Shown here: positions 38,511 to 52,384 of the stretch, in pieces
Layout: every line of letters starts with the position of its first letter
Numbering within the stretch: position 1 is the first letter of the stretch
Assembly (NCBI RefSeq): GCF_036417845.1
Contig: NC_089978.1
Coordinates: 139,246,288-139,310,287 of the forward strand
DNA length: 64,000 nucleotides
DNA from: Apteryx mantelli
Taxonomy: Eukaryota > Chordata > Aves > Apterygiformes > Apterygidae
Direction: 5' to 3'
The notes under the pieces: generated by a model
Database searches by the model: none
What the model was told of the DNA's origin: nothing
Seen by the model: the letters and a program-made list of their open reading frames with translations, nothing else
Made by a program: the position numbers and the translations under genes

Positions 38511-39947
38511 AAGTAGCTAACCATTATCTGGTGTCTGAAGGAAAATTATGATGAGCATTATGTCTTCTTCTTTGTCTTGCCCCTTTTCTAATGGTGGAGT
38601 TTATGGGGTTTTGTTTGGTTTGTTTTCATTAGAAGGGCTGCAATTTTGCTTTCCTAGAGCACAAATGACAAGAACTAATAAAATGTTAATAGCTATGTAT
38701 TTTCTTTCAATATGTAATGGTTAAGGATCAAATCTTAAAATCTTTGTTCTTTTTAGTCTCTCTTTTGGTTTCACTGAAGATTTTATGAGAGTGAGGATTT
38801 TTTAGTACCAAATGGGCACCTAACTTCTTTTTGCATATCTGGGAAAACGTCCTATTCTGAAAATGTTTTCATGGCTTGGACTGTGTATAATAAAGCACTA
38901 TCAGGATAACTGTGAGAGCCAGTTGTCAGAAGAGACTTGCCATGAGACACTTTGTGAGAGCACTGCTCTTCCTATCCTGCTGAACATGAGCTCCTTGCAC
39001 AAGTTATGGCATTTATTTATTTATCGTATTTCAAGTTCTACTCTCAAATGTTACATTCTAAGACAGAGGCAAGAACTAAAGTAAGTAGAGAAAGAGACTA
39101 GCACAAACAGGCCAAAAGTGAACTTCTCATCTGAACCCCTTCAGTCTCTAGAAACAACCAGATTTCAATCACAGACCCAGAATCACTGAATTCATAGTGG
39201 GGTAGATCTGCCTAGCACAAGTCAGTCTGTGCACTGGAAAGGATCTAAATTTGACACTCAGCGAAGTGAGGGGTTAAAATCCCTTAACATAACTGAGGGC
39301 TTTTGGAACTGAAACTGTAGGAAATATTTTGAAATTGGATCCAAAACTTTATTTCAAAACTTGAACCTAAGACCTTATTGTAGTATGAAAATCTATCTTT
39401 AGTTAACTAATAAAAGAAAATGGAGAGCGAGTTGTCTTCTCACATTTTATACTTCTATGTTTTCTAACACAGGTGACATAGCTTTCAAAAATTCTATATG
39501 TGTACTTATGTAATGGAACTCTCTTTTATGCCACCAAGAATTGCTTGGTAGGAAGAAGGCAGTGAAATTACAATATATTCTTGAGGAATGATGCCTGCAT
39601 TTTAAGGTATTTATTTCATTAGAGTGTACACAAACTAGCCTCATTTCTTGCAATAAAGTTATTTTCTTCTTTTCAAATAGCTGTAAATCATACAAACGAG
39701 CAAAACAGATGACTCCAAGTTTCAAAGTGTAGACTCACATTTTCCCCAAATTTAAGGGAAAGGAAATAATCTGGACAATTTCAGGTCTTAATTTAGGCTT
39801 GTTCATAGAACACAGAGAAGAGGACAAGAAGATTGTATGTTTTTACCAGCTCAGTGTTCAGAAATTTCCGTGTGCTTCATTCCTTCACTTTTTAAAGAGA
39901 TCTGAAATGGAAAGGTCTTCTAAACACAGAATCACATTTTCTTCTCA

Positions 39948-39993
39948 CTTACACCAAGGTAGCACCACTCAAGTCAATAGAGTTATTTTAAGT
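39948..39993. repeat. Fragment of the unnamed old repeat
   Basis: CACTTACACCAAGGTAGCAC followed by CAAGTCAATAGAGTTATTT keeps the 'TTACACCA ... GTCAATGGAGTTA' order of the relic family. Confidence 0.4.
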
Positions 39994-40165
39994 CCAAACA
40001 AGTAACTTAAATCAGAATATACTGCATTGTTTCTTAAATTCCTCCAGTTTATTTGGAATCATGTTGATTGCTAGCATTAACACCTGACCCATTCCCTGTT
40101 GAGTTTACTCATAATAGCTTACCAGCACTGACATTAGCCTAATAGAAAATTGAGACAGATCAGAC

Positions 40166-40255
40166 ACTATGCCAGATTATGACCTCAGTTATATATGCAA
40201 CTCAGTCTACAGTCGTTTGCTTTCTGTGTGACTGAAAGCAGAATTTGGCCTGTGA
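40166..40255. repeat. Fragment of the unnamed old repeat
   Basis: CCAGATTATGACCTCAGTTA near the start and GCAGAATTTGGCCTGTGAGC near the end match words of the relic family. The middle is not alignable by eye. Confidence 0.35.
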
Positions 40256-41456
40256 GCTTTAATTTTTAAGAGTTGTATATACACAGTTGTCTCCAAGTAT
40301 AATACTATTTAATAATTTAAATGGGAATAAATGCTCTTTACAATTTTTCCTTAATTTCTAGCAGTCCCTAAATATGTCTCTTATCTTTTCTAAATAACTG
40401 TAGCCCAGCATTTTCCTTGTAAATCCAACCTCTAGACAGGCACTTGAGTCCTGTAGTCCACATGATCTTAATCCATCAGTCTTAGTCTGCGATGTTCTTC
40501 TCTGCTTTCCACTCACCTATATCTTAATCCGAGCCATACTGAAAGATTGAAGTCACAAACTCTACCTGCATAGAGGGGTCTTCAGAAGAGTGGTGTAAAA
40601 GGTCTTCATCAGATGGTAGAGGAAGAAATTTCTGAGGCTTGGCGTGCTTTCAATCTGGAGATGGAAGTTTGTGGGTGAAGATGGGAGGATGGGAGAGAAA
40701 AAGAGTATGCGTATGCTTTAGCATTTCTCCTGAAGGGCACAGGAGATATTTTCTGAGTATGTGCAGTGCCAGCTGCAGCAAAAAGTTTTCTTACTTGAGA
40801 GAAAGCCCTACTCCTGCTTGTAGCTCAGCAAAGCTCTTAGTGTTCCCACTGTCAAAAAGGCCTGAGAACTTACTATCTCCTTTGCATCCAGTTTTCCCAA
40901 GATGTTGACTGACCTCTCACCTTTAGCAAAGAGTTTCCCCACATGTTTGCCTCCCAAAAGTTCCTAAGGATGTGATTGCTTTGTTTTGCTTTTGCAGTGG
41001 GCTGCCTTCCATATTTTCCAGAAATGGATTGAGATCAGGTTAGGAAGATGCTGGTCTTTCACAGGTTTCAGTGAACAGGCTCCTCTAGTTTTCTACCACT
41101 GGTAATATCCTGTAGCATTTTAACATAGGCCTTTAACTCTGAATCTGTACAGAATACATTTGTTGGGTTAAACTCCGCCAGACATTGCCAGGGCCGGTAT
41201 CTAGTCAGCAGTATAACAGAGAGGGAGAGGTCTCCCTTCTCCGCCCCTGAACAATTTCACCCCCATAGCTATTAAAGTTCAGCCTGCTCATTGCAGTTCT
41301 GCTCACCTAATACTCCCTGCTGGGAGGAAGTAGATGGAGAGGGGCTGTTAAGAGGAGAGAAGTGCAGAGAACCCTAGCTTCACCTCCCTACCATTCCTTG
41401 CTAGACAAAGTAGCTGGCTGGGAGCATGGGAGAGTAAACTGCTCCACAGGAAAAAT

Positions 41457-41471
41457 AAAAAAAAAAAAAAA
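41457..41471. repeat. Poly-A run (15)
   Basis: Fifteen consecutive A in the intron. Confidence 0.8.
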
Positions 41472-42129
41472 GATGAAGTAATTGACTTGTAGCAGAGCAA
41501 AGGGAGTGCATGTGGTGGTGGAGGGAAGACAGGGAGGAACTGTGACTCTGATTCACAGTATATTCTGTGCTCTGTTCCTGGGGAGATGCAGCTGTGCATC
41601 TCCTCTTGTACAGGCTACACTGTAAGGTTACACTGTCATCCAAAGTAAGCATCCCTAATTCTCCCACTTCCTGAAGCACAATAGCATTTGGCTCCTTTTT
41701 AATCAGGGATTTCTACTGTGCAAGTTGAAGCCTAAGACCAGGCTCCTCCTATATGCAGAATTAAAAATCTCTCCCTTGATTGTTTTGTTGGTGCCTGGGG
41801 AACACCACTGAACTGTTAGAGCCAATTTGCACTGGCATGCTCCTTTGTCAAGGCTGATTCTAAATCATTCTTAATTTCTCAAGGCACCTGAGATCTACAT
41901 AATCCAGCCATAGACACCTTTAGCAATATTTTGCAGATCCTTTTCTCTCCCTCAGCTTGCTTCCATATTACTTCTGACGTTACTAGAGAAAGGAATGTTT
42001 CCTTTGCTACTGTGTCAATGGGAAGAAATATGCCACTTCTGATTTTGACCAGTTGACTCAATGGACTTTGCTTGGGAAAGAAAGGGGGTTATGGGCAGGG
42101 GAGTGCTGAAAAGAGTCAAAAGGAAGAAG

Positions 42130-42315
42130 CTGGTCCAGCGGGTAAGACCAACCACAGCCTAGACCTCATGAAGCAAAGGTTTGAATGTCCATTCTACCAC
42201 TGCCTTCTTGCATGACCTTGCACTTGCATGACCTTGGACAAGTCACTTAGCCTGGCTGTGCTTTAGTTTCCAGAACTGTAAAACAGTGGCAATAGCACTT
42301 GCCCACCGAAGCCAT
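42130..42315 (+). repeat. MIR SINE relic with internal 16-bp duplication
   Basis: The clearest MIR-type copy here: it runs through AGCAAAGGTTTGAATGTCC, TCTACCACTGCC, GCATGACCTTGGACAAGTCA, CTTAGCCTGGCTGTGCTTTA, GTTTCCAGAACTGTAAAAC and GTGGCAATAGCACTTGCCC in the same order as the MIR consensus. CTTGCATGACCTTG occurs twice (42207-42220 and 42223-42236), a local duplication inside the core. It is an ancient amniote CORE-SINE in sense orientation relative to NTF3. Confidence 0.85.
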
Positions 42316-45300
42316 TCCTAATTATGAAACAGCTTCATGCTGTGGTGTTGCCATGACTGCAATGAGGGTGCCGGCATCCTTCTTCCCTTACCCTCTGTTA
42401 GCTCTCATGCACTCATAACATCCATGTTGCACCAGACATTGTGTGTCCAAGTCTGACTTCTTGCCTTTAAGAGCAATGAACACCTGATCCTTCACAAAAG
42501 AATAAATTCTTCCACCACCTCCTCCATGCCCTACATCTAACCTGCAAGTCAGTTATGCAATGGTGCAGCTAAACCTTGTGATGATCAGATGTCAACAGGA
42601 TTCCTTTGGGAAATGTATAAAGAGTGTTTTATGACAGGAGGTCAACAAGGGTCTATTCAAAACATTGCTTTTTCTGCTTCCTAGTTCCCATACCCTGAGT
42701 GTTGCTTCATTCCTGCCCTTCTGTAGTTAAAATATGTTTCATAACCAGAATGTCTTCAGTAAGAAGAAATTTTCTAGTCCTAGTCCCATACATCTGACTG
42801 TATAAGGAGAGGCAAGGCCAAATTTTAAGCCAGCTGCTGTACATCTCATTTGGCTCCTTCCCATGCACAGTTTAAAATATTGCTTTTCCATCAAATTTCG
42901 GGTTATCATATGCCCAGCAGGAAGCAGCATGTGCTAAAGTATTCCCAGTTCTAAAATTCTGCTTTCAAAGATTTTTGGCAAGAAGGAGGAAGGAGGCATT
43001 TTGTATCAGCAGCAAAATGGCATCTGGATTGAAAGACAAGAAAAAGCAGGGTGGTTTCCATAAAGGAAGGCATTTTTCAGATGAGGCTTGGGCCTGCCAG
43101 AGGTGCAGCACTTGCCTTAGCATGGTAGGAGGACACAGAGATCATGCTTTGAGTTCAGAAGGGAGAGCTCAATTTTGCAAATTAGCAGACGCTTTGAACG
43201 CAGTTTAGGAGAGCATTCAGCCATGAGCTAAATGCATGAACAGTCATTACATTTCAGTGGGGCAACTCACGAACTTAAAAGATATACACTCTGCTAGACT
43301 GGAACCAGAATACTCACATCATTCTTTAGCCCTAACCCCTAAATATAGCCAAACTCACAGCAAAGTGTTAACTGAGAGTTAAAATTAGAAAACTTCCATG
43401 TCTTGAGGAGAACTACATACCAGAAATTTTATCTGCATGAACATTGATGAACTGGAGGATTCACTAGAAAAAGTTCTACTTCTGGCAAAATTTTAAAGGG
43501 AAAAGACTACAGAGTAGCTAGACTTACCGGAACAGCCCTTACCGTCAGGACAGGCCTACACGTAAACAGTTTACTGTAAAATAATGTCAAGTAGGATGTA
43601 GTAATGTAGTAGGATGACTTTCTTCTCTCAGTAGGCAATGGCTTTTTTCAAGATTCAGGTGCAATGAGAAGAAGCACAATGGTCTTTCACGGGCACCACG
43701 ATTTCATTTGTGAGCTCTCCTATGCCACCACAATACAGTGGTCTGTGCATGTGAGAGCATGTCTAGGGTAGCCATCGTGATTTCACAGTGTAAAACTGGG
43801 CAAGGTTGTTTGGAGAGGTGATCTCTTTTACTAGACCTGCTTATTTAGTTTGTCAGAATGGACAAGCTTTTAGGCACACAAGCTCTTTTTAGTCTAGAAT
43901 CTTACATTTTGTGCAAAGAAACAAACAAATTTCTAACTTTACAACTCCTACAAAACACTTACCTTTATCTAGTTTATCAGAAATACGAGACTGTTTTTCC
44001 CTGAGAAGGACTTTAAAAGTATTATTTTAAGGTAGTTAAGAGCAAGCTACTGCATCCATGCAATGACCATGTAGGAGATATTAATTATATACTGCAATGC
44101 TCATTTCTTGTTATGGTCCTGATGCAAATAACTCAGCTGCATGCTACATGCAGGACAGAATAAGGATCAAAAGGTAATTGTAGTCACACTGCTGTTCCCG
44201 CCTGCTTACTGTGCAAAAGCTTTTTCCAGTTCAGGCTGCATTCGATGAGATCTTACTGGTGGTTTTAAAGTATTTGGATCAGGCCTAGAGTCCTGTTCCT
44301 GAGAACTCCCATGTCATGACTTTTGCATTTAAAATTTTGCACCTGCATGTCTAACAAGACTTTTCTATTTGGAAGTTTGTGAACCTTTGAGGAGCAGGGA
44401 GAGGCAATTTAGAGAGTGAACTTTGATTCACGAAGTGGCCAGGGATGTATTTCTGTATGGCTTTAAAGAAACCAGGAGTCATGGGAGTTTGCAAAGCAAA
44501 CACAGGTGCAGTTTTGGATGAAATGAAATGGAGCTTCCCCACAAAGCCTCTTGTGCAGAGGCTTGTCACAGTCACAGTTCCACAAAACACACCAGGGGTG
44601 GCAATGCATTGCTTGTGGAGGTGCAGCTAGGCACTCAACGTTTGGGAGGAATTCTCAGCAAATGGTATCTTAAAGTTTTCACTGGGCTTTTGACTGGGCA
44701 GTGTTGCACTAACAGTGCTCCTAATCTACAGGGAAACATCTGTATCCAAGGGTCTCAGTAGAGCTGTCAGAAAACCAGAGAAAATGCTCTCTTATCAACA
44801 GATGCATCTCAGGTTCTCTTCAGGCATTTTTATTTGAACCAAATAATGTTCATTTCATTTCTAACTAACATTTCCTTTTATCATCTTTCTGTTTCATTGT
44901 GAATGTGAGTTCGGTCTGTACCCATAAACTATGTTGAGGGGTTTATGTTTTTTCATAGCGAGGCTGTAATATTTTTGAAGCTGTAACCCTTGTTTTGCTC
45001 TGTTTGATTGCTTGATTTCAGTGTTTTCTTTCACTTTGTAAAAGAAAAAATGATTGGGAAATATGAAAAAGGCAGAAAAGTTTCAATTTCTAAAAGAAAA
45101 ATAAACCTTTTGCTTTCAATATAAAATCCAGCAAAAGATTCATTTTGAAATTGACACTTTGAAACAATTTTCCTTTTGAGTTTCTTAACATCAGAAAATC
45201 TAAAAATAGTCTTTAAAATATCTCAAATTTGTCCTACAAAATTTCATTTTCAATTAAAATGGATTGTCCAGTGGGAATGTAAATGTAAAAAAAAAAAAAA

Positions 45301-47090
45301 ATCAGACCATCCTACTTCAAAGAGTGTCTAGGAGGCTGCTAATTCATAGCATAATAGGAGAGGGGCAAAAATCTGATAATCTGAGTGTTAACTGCTGTTT
45401 CCCTTTCTCTCCAGCCACCAAATTACACAAAACCCACTGCTGCTAGTTGTAAAATAAAACAAATGCAATGTCTGTAGAATAAGACCAGTTCTTATTTTGG
45501 CATTTAAAAATGGAACAATAAGAGAAATTCCTTATAAATGTGGAGCACTTCATTTCAAGACTTCCAATGGTTTCCCTTTTTCTCTCCAGAAGATTACACT
45601 AAAATACAGATCATGTCTGTAGTATATGCAGAAGACAGGTTTGCCCCCCTCAGAGTTGTGGGGAGGTGAAGGAAGTGAATTTCATCTGGAAGACTGCTCT
45701 CAACTTTAATTACAGAGCACTTAAGTCCTCAAAGCATCTCTCAGATGAAAATAAGAGAAACTGTAACTATTGCCTGACTTTAATACAAAACGATTAATCA
45801 GCCCTGGTTGAGGCAAAGTAGGTCCAGGCTGACTTGAAAGGTTAATGGATCTTCAGACTGTTTTTAAAAAAAAGATGGAGTTTCAGGGCTGTAACAAAAC
45901 ATGAAACCAGGCCTCTTTGGTGTGGCTTTGAGCTGGTTACAAACATCTTGCAGAGCTTGAAAACTGTTTTTGATGATCAGCCTAACTTCCTTTTCCTTAG
46001 TTTAATCCCATTTTTCCTGATTGCGCTCCTTTGCCCCACCCTAAAGTGGATGCTGTCTTTCACCAATGCTTACACTTTCCAGATCTTTGCACTGGGTTTG
46101 CTGGCATGCTCTTTTTGTCAGCTCATAGCAAAGGCTTGCACTTTCCAGGCAATTTTCTCAAAGGTCAGCTTTACAAGCTTTCTGGTCATTTTTGCCACTC
46201 TTCTCCAATTTTCCTTTAATATGACAATACCTTCTGACTTTCAAGCAGCTTTCCTGATCTTTCTGCTATGCTACAAAGAGGGACTATCTCTTCCCAGCTC
46301 TGCAATGAAATACTTCAGTATGTACATTTATTAAATACTGGATCTTTCCAAAGTTTTAGCTCATTCCTAGGTCTGATCAGGCATTGCTCCTTTTAAAATT
46401 TCTCTTTCCCTCTGCATATCATTGCCTAAGATTATTATTCCCCCAGCATGCTAGCTTGTAATTTCTAGTTTGACTCTCATTTTGTAATTTTTTGCCAATA
46501 TTTTATAATGTCTCCATCTCCCCAGCAGAGATTGTATTTCTCTTTGCTCACTACTGTTTGCATCCCCTCCCACTTCAGCTGCAAATTCAATTTCTTTGCT
46601 GCTGGCCCTGCTGCTATTAACAATCAGTAATGAAAAGATTAACTAACAGACAAACACTAGATCATCTTAAATTATCCACAACCAGCAGCTTAGCTCTGGT
46701 GCTTTCCATTCTTCTGTCTGCAAATGACTTCCAGGAAAAAAAAAAAAAGAAGAAAAAAAAAGGCAAAGGCAAAGCTATGGGCAAATCTTGTTTTTGTAAA
46801 ATTAGCACAGGTCTAGTCAAGTCACTGGAATTTACTGTTTTAGCTTTGGATTTCTCATTAATTTGGGCTGTTTTCAGAGCTATGCAGTGAATAATATATA
46901 GAAATATTCTGGCTTTTGTGGAAATTGTTTACTCCAACTATGGCTATAGGTCTTGCTACAGCTAAGGTGTAGCTGATCACTCACCTCAGATGGCATTGGT
47001 TTCATTTCCTTTCATTTCATGATTGTCACTGATGGATGAAACTTCCGCAGAGCATTCCAGTTGGTCTTTTCTGATGCAGACAGTGCAACA
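42316..47090. other. AT-rich intronic DNA, no gene seen
   Basis: No exon or RNA gene is recognised. It contains an A15 run at 45287-45301 and an A-rich stretch at about 46736-46760. The open frame at 45948-46334 is rich in phenylalanine and leucine but lies in T-rich DNA without family features. Confidence 0.6.
45287..45301. repeat. Poly-A run (15)
   Basis: Fifteen consecutive A in the intron. Confidence 0.8.
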
Positions 47091-47094
47091 TGGA

Positions 47095-47235
47095 AACCCT
47101 GTGTCAGTTCCCAGACATACACCAGAACACCTATACGACCTTGCAAAAGTCGTCTGACTTCTTTGTACCTCAGTCTCTGCCCTTTAAAATGGGAGGAATA
47201 GCACCCCTCCTACTTTGTATAAACCAAGATAAATG
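47095..47235 (+). repeat. MIR-like SINE relic
   Basis: GACCTTGCAAAAGTCGTCTG, CTTTGTACCTCAGTCTCTGC, CCTTTAAAATGGGAGGAATA and GCACCCCTCC follow the order of the MIR core and 3' part. The edges are approximate. Confidence 0.7.
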
Positions 47236-47514
47236 CTTTCCCAGCACTCAAAAAGCAGTGACATGAGAATATTACAAGATAACAAAGGATGATTTATACT
47301 GGCAACATTTATGGAAATATATTTGTTAAGATGCCTCCTTGCTTTCAAAACAGACAGGCATCTCCCACGCAGCATGCAGGACATCGTACTGGATGGCTAT
47401 CATGCCTTGTGTGGTTAGAGGAAATCCAGTTTTGCAACAAAAACCAACAGCTTGAGGGGTGGAAAAAAAGGATGTCAGAGTAAATATCTAGGGTAGCAAA
47501 GCAACAACACCATT

Positions 47515-47625
47515 CTCTGGAGTTCCTTATTTTGCAGATGTAGAAATTAATGAACAGAAATGATGACTTGACTAAACTCTTTCCACAAATCAGAGAAATC
47601 AGGAACCTAGCCTCCAAAACAGTTG
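47515..47625 (-). repeat. MIR/L2-like relic (complement)
   Basis: ATTTTGCAGATGTAGAAATT followed by a GACTTGACTAAACTCTTTCC part and AATCAGGAACCTAGCCTCC resembles the complement of MIR ('ATTTTACAGATGAGGAAACTGAGGC ... TGACTTGCCCAAGGTCAC'). It is divergent, and only 280 bp from the sense copy at 47095. Confidence 0.55.
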
Positions 47626-47639
47626 CCACAGATTAATTA

Positions 47640-50600
47640 GCTGGCTGGTTAATGCACAGTTATACCATGGCAATGTTCTGGGCAGAGGCAGGCAGGTACA
47701 AATATCCTATTGCAGAAATATCAGTGAGGAAAGAAATTAAAATAGAAAAAGAGCTAGCTGTGACTGAGGAAAGCCTTCCTCCTTCTGCAGTTGAATACAG
47801 AGCTGGGGATGTGGCTAGTGTGGTTGATATTGTACTGGACATTATTAATTGCTGAGTCTCTCAGTGGAATTGCTACAGGATGCTGGGGAATGTTGGATGC
47901 CTCCAGGGGGTCTCCAATGCCCTGAACTCCCAATGATGTCAGTGGCGGGGGACGAAGGTGCAGGGCCAAAACCTAACAGAATTAGCTTTGCACAAGGTGT
48001 GAGAAGCAGACACTGTTCCAACTAGTGAGGTAAGCACTGAGGAACTGCTCCTGACCTTTCTGCTGGAAATGAGCAGGTATGTGTAAGGCTATCACATTTT
48101 GATCTCTGAAAAGATATATTGGTGGGAAGATCAAATGTAGACACAACATGCCATTACAATGGATGGGGGCTGAAATGAACTGATGTCGCTGCAGCTCCAT
48201 ACAGTGTGTTTAACTGTGCAGGAAACAGTTTACTCCTGGCAGCCAAATCGCAAAACTGTTCCGCAGAAAGATATTACCAATCAGAGAAGCTTTCCTCAAC
48301 AACTTGAAGGGTCGTGGTAACTACTGTAATCCCAAACAGTGATGTGAATTCATTCAGAACGGATGAGATTTTTGTACTTGGATGTACAACTGACTTGCTG
48401 TGCGATGCTCAGCCAGTCATTGAGAGAGGAAAAAGAAATGTCAATGAGTCAGTAGACTGAGCTCCATTTCCATAAGAGATTATGTATGTACCTTTCACTG
48501 GAGGCTAATGGGGCCCAGTGGTCAGGTGTGTCATCTCCTTTGAAAATGGCTTTGAGTAACTCATGATTAAAAGAAACTGACTTGCTATGGGGACTTGAAA
48601 CTCCTGCGGTCCCCTCAGATATAGTGTGTATCCACAATTCCCAACCCTTCTGCAAGAGGAATGCATGAGTTTCAAATTCTTTAACTTACAACTGGGTCGG
48701 CCCTGAGGATGGGAGGGTAAATGCTTAAAGCTGCCTATCATAACGCAGTCCCACTTGATTTTGTCTCTGAATTCTTAGACTTCTGCATGGGTCTGGCTCT
48801 TGTAAAAACTTTAGGTTCAATCCGTATGTATTGAAATTACTGTATCTTGAGAAGTGGAAATGTTCAGGAGGGTCATCACGTCTCTGGGGACAAACAGCAC
48901 TCTGCAGCAATATGCCTTAATAAATCCTCCTACAGGCACATTCTGTACAAATAGTCAATTACTATTCTGAAATGCAGTGTGGATTTTCATGTGCCATTAT
49001 TTCATGCTTCACTCCACCATATTCACCTGAATATTTAGAATATGGTGGTATTTTGCTTGTTCTGTACCTTTCACTGTGTCTTAAAGCACAGAAGAAACAA
49101 ACTGCATTTCTTCTCAGCAAAGCGGTTGGGATGAGGGAATCAACAGGACATTCTGCTACTTATTGCTTTCTGTGAGTTTGTGAAAACACTGCTTAGCAAG
49201 CAATGAGAATAATTACACTGTCTTCTTTGGCAAAGGCTGAATAAGCTGTCAGCCACCACAAATGATCATTAACTGCTTTGTCTGAAGAACAAAAGCTGCT
49301 CTTAAATTTTTGCAAAGTGTCAAATACTTCAAGCTGACTTACATAAATCATGTTGGGTATTACCATGCTGAATGCAAAATTTACCAGTCACTTTTGCTTC
49401 TGTTCCAGTTCTTCTCATCAATGACTTAAAAGTAAATACTTAAGCACTGTCTCACAGTACTAGGATTTCATTATTTTCACAGAACCTATGACATGACACT
49501 TTGCTCTTTAGCTATGTAGTGTTCAGAGAGTGATCAAAATAAATCCATACAGTTCTAAAAAAAGTCACTACAAGTGAGATACAACAAAACTCTCCAATGC
49601 TGTGTGAAGTGTGGTGTTTGAAAAGCGTGAAAAGTGACTTGCCAGAGTCTATTGGGGATTTCCTTTCTTAATGGAAGCTCTAGGTAAGGATATTTACTTC
49701 TCCTAAATGTAGGAGACACCTTGACTAGACAGCATTAATACCCTGCCAACACTGCTGTGACAGGAAGGAATATAAACCATTAAAATAGAGTAAACTTAAG
49801 CTACAGTTGAAAGATCAGTGGAACAAATGACTTTGTAGTGCATCAGCTTTTCTTTTCTATGGTGTTTGTTTTTACTTGTTGCGCCACAAGTGTCAGCGAT
49901 CTCTAAGTTAAACTTGTTTAGTGCAAATTAACAGCCTGCTCTATACTACCAGGAGCTGTTGTTTTTCCTACCGCACCATGTTGTCTCCTCCCAGACATTC
50001 TTTAGACCATCCATTATGCCTTATTGTCTCTTAGTTCTACTCTTTCTTCCTTTAAAGATCTTCTTTACCCTTGTTTACATTTTTTTAATCATCCTTGAAG
50101 GCCAGAGTAGCATCTACTATGCAAAAGGACCAACTTGAAAAGATTAATGTTCCTTCCTACATTGATGTCCAGTGCTTTTCCAAATTTCACATAGCAGAGT
50201 GTTTTCCAACCACATTTAATGGTTGATTTGAGAACCATGCACCCCCTATTTTTCAATCACTTCTAGCAAGAGTTTAGCAGCAACTCAGAGCATCACCAGT
50301 GCATCCAAAATATCTTGAAGGCCACACAGCATAGCATGATGAAAAAAAAAACCACAAAAAAACCCACAAAAGCAGAACTGACCCAAAGCTTCTCAGCAGC
50401 CCAGGCAAAACAGCTTCCTGGACCATATTGACAGCCCTTGCTGAACTCCAGTCACATAGAACAGGAAAGGAGTTAGGAGATGCAGGAGGAACAGAGGCAA
50501 GAAAGAAACCTGGATATGCCAGCAGCAAGACTAAATCAGGCTGCTAACGCCCACCCTAGGCAGCTGCCTACTGTTTTTGTGGTAAGTCAACAAGGGATCC

Positions 50601-52384
50601 CTTTGGGTATGAATTCAGAGAAAGTGCTGAATAAATACTGCTGTATCCACCCTGAGATATCTTAACTGTTAGACTACCACATGATATCTGGGCCACGTAT
50701 GTATTAGATACTGCACAGTAAGATGATTATACCGATTCAAGTAGATATGTGGTCATATTAGTATTAATTAAATAATGCCTTATTTAATTTATACCAATAC
50801 ACTCTGAAGACTCTTACTTTAATGGTGACTAGCCTGTGTGTCACAGCTGACATGACAGCTCATGAAAACAGGAACTGAGCTCAGGTACCACCATTAGTAC
50901 TCCCGCACAATCAGCTATATCAGGCAGAAATCTGGTGGAACCAGTCACTGATTAGGGGTGTCTATATTCAGATGTAATTCAGATGTAAGAGCCATTTTAA
51001 AATACAAAATTGCTCAGCCCTACAAATCAATACATTTTTCTGGTGTCTTATATTCTGAATAGAGCTAAAACCACTAATCAGCTACAGTTGCCCAGTAACC
51101 GCCATTTCTTCTGGCTAGAATACTGCATTAGGCATCTTCTGAGGTGCTGGACTTCATGGGCAGCCTAACAATTTTAAGTCATGGGCAGATGTTTCTGAAT
51201 GTGCCACTTATGAAGCACTTAAGTGAACTGTCTTTGACAAACTCTCTGAAAACTTTAGTCTCTTCAAGTCTCTCATCAAGTGTTTGCATTTTCATTTCAA
51301 ATTTTGTACCCCAGAATATTTCAGAAAAGTTAAAATACTGGTTCTAAAGCTTTCTGACTTTTGCAGCAAATAATTTGCCAAGGCTAAACTAAACTACATG
51401 TCACATTTCAGAGTAGTTTAACACTTCTCCCCCCAAAATCTATAAGACATTTTACTTTAGATTCAGCAAAATATTTTTTAACATATGTATGTGATGGTTC
51501 AGCTCCACACGTGGAAAATCATTTGTTCTCACTGCTACCATTCTGAGGTCCCTAGCCGTTCCTTTCTGTGTGCAGCATGGCATTAGAGAGAGTTTGCAGA
51601 AACTCCAGTATTAATTTTCCCACCTCATGACCTGCTCCAGCTTGTATATTTTGCTAGTGCCACTTAGTTTTGAAACTAAGCAGTCCAGTGATTACATGCA
51701 GCTGCATGTTGGCTTGAATTACGTTTTCAGCATCTGAAGTGAGCATTGTCAGAGTTTTGCTCACCATCCTATTGACTTTTGTGTCACATTGTGGGTTAGC
51801 TCTTCTGAGTGCTGTAGGAAATCTGCTCAGTGACATCTGTTATAAAATATTTTTGCTGTTTTTAAAAGTGAATAATTTACTAAAGGAAGCTCAAATTATG
51901 CAGGAAGAGATCTTTTTATACAGTTCTGTTTGGACACTGAGATCCAAGTTAGTATTTATTTAGGTCTGACAGTAACTGTATGACAACTCAAAATCTTAGT
52001 TTTTTTTTTTTTAAAAAGCATAACTTTGCTGCAAGCAACAGTGTAGATTTAGGTGAACTCACACTGTGACAAACTGAGAATGGAGAAAACACATTTCTTG
52101 TCCATAAAAGGACAGATCACACATCTACAGACGGTAGCTCTGATTTTGCTGCAGTTCCAAACTATGAAGTGGGAGCTCACTGTTGCTAAAAGAAGCTTTG
52201 CTTAGAGCTGATAAAGGATTCTCCAATAAAACTTGTTTTCCCTTTTTTTGTTTGTTTGTTTGTTTTGTTTTGTTTTCTGTCTTAAATGGAAAAATGGTGA
52301 TTTCTTGAAGTGGAAAGTTTTCCATTTAAGAGATCTGATTTCTCAGCAATTTCTTCTAGGAAAAACACAGAGTACACAGAGTGT
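47640..52384. other. Intronic DNA, no gene seen
   Basis: No exon or RNA gene is recognised. A (TTTG)n/TTTTG run lies at 52243-52275, immediately before the second CR1. Short A-rich sequence occurs at about 50341-50370. The open frames are short and featureless. Confidence 0.6.
52243..52275. repeat. (TTTG)n / (TTTTG)n microsatellite
   Basis: Tandem TTTG units pass into TTTTG units in T-rich intronic DNA. Confidence 0.85.

Larger units (their letters stand above)
37321..42120. other. AT-rich intronic DNA, no gene seen
   Basis: No exon or RNA gene is recognised. A T18 run is at 38493-38510 and an A15 run at 41457-41471. Fragments of the unnamed old relic are near 39948 and 40166. Open frames up to 122 codons have no domain features. 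Confidence 0.6.

Noticed and set aside
43770..43900. Possible old repeat around GTGATCTCTTTTACTAGACC and GACAAGCTTTTAGGCACACA
   Set aside because: It recalls a reptile-type relic, but I cannot name or delimit it, and no second copy is seen in the window.
45948..46334. 128-codon hydrophobic open frame resembling a membrane protein
   Set aside because: T-rich intronic DNA gives phenylalanine and leucine codons by default; no family pattern and a second frame is also open.
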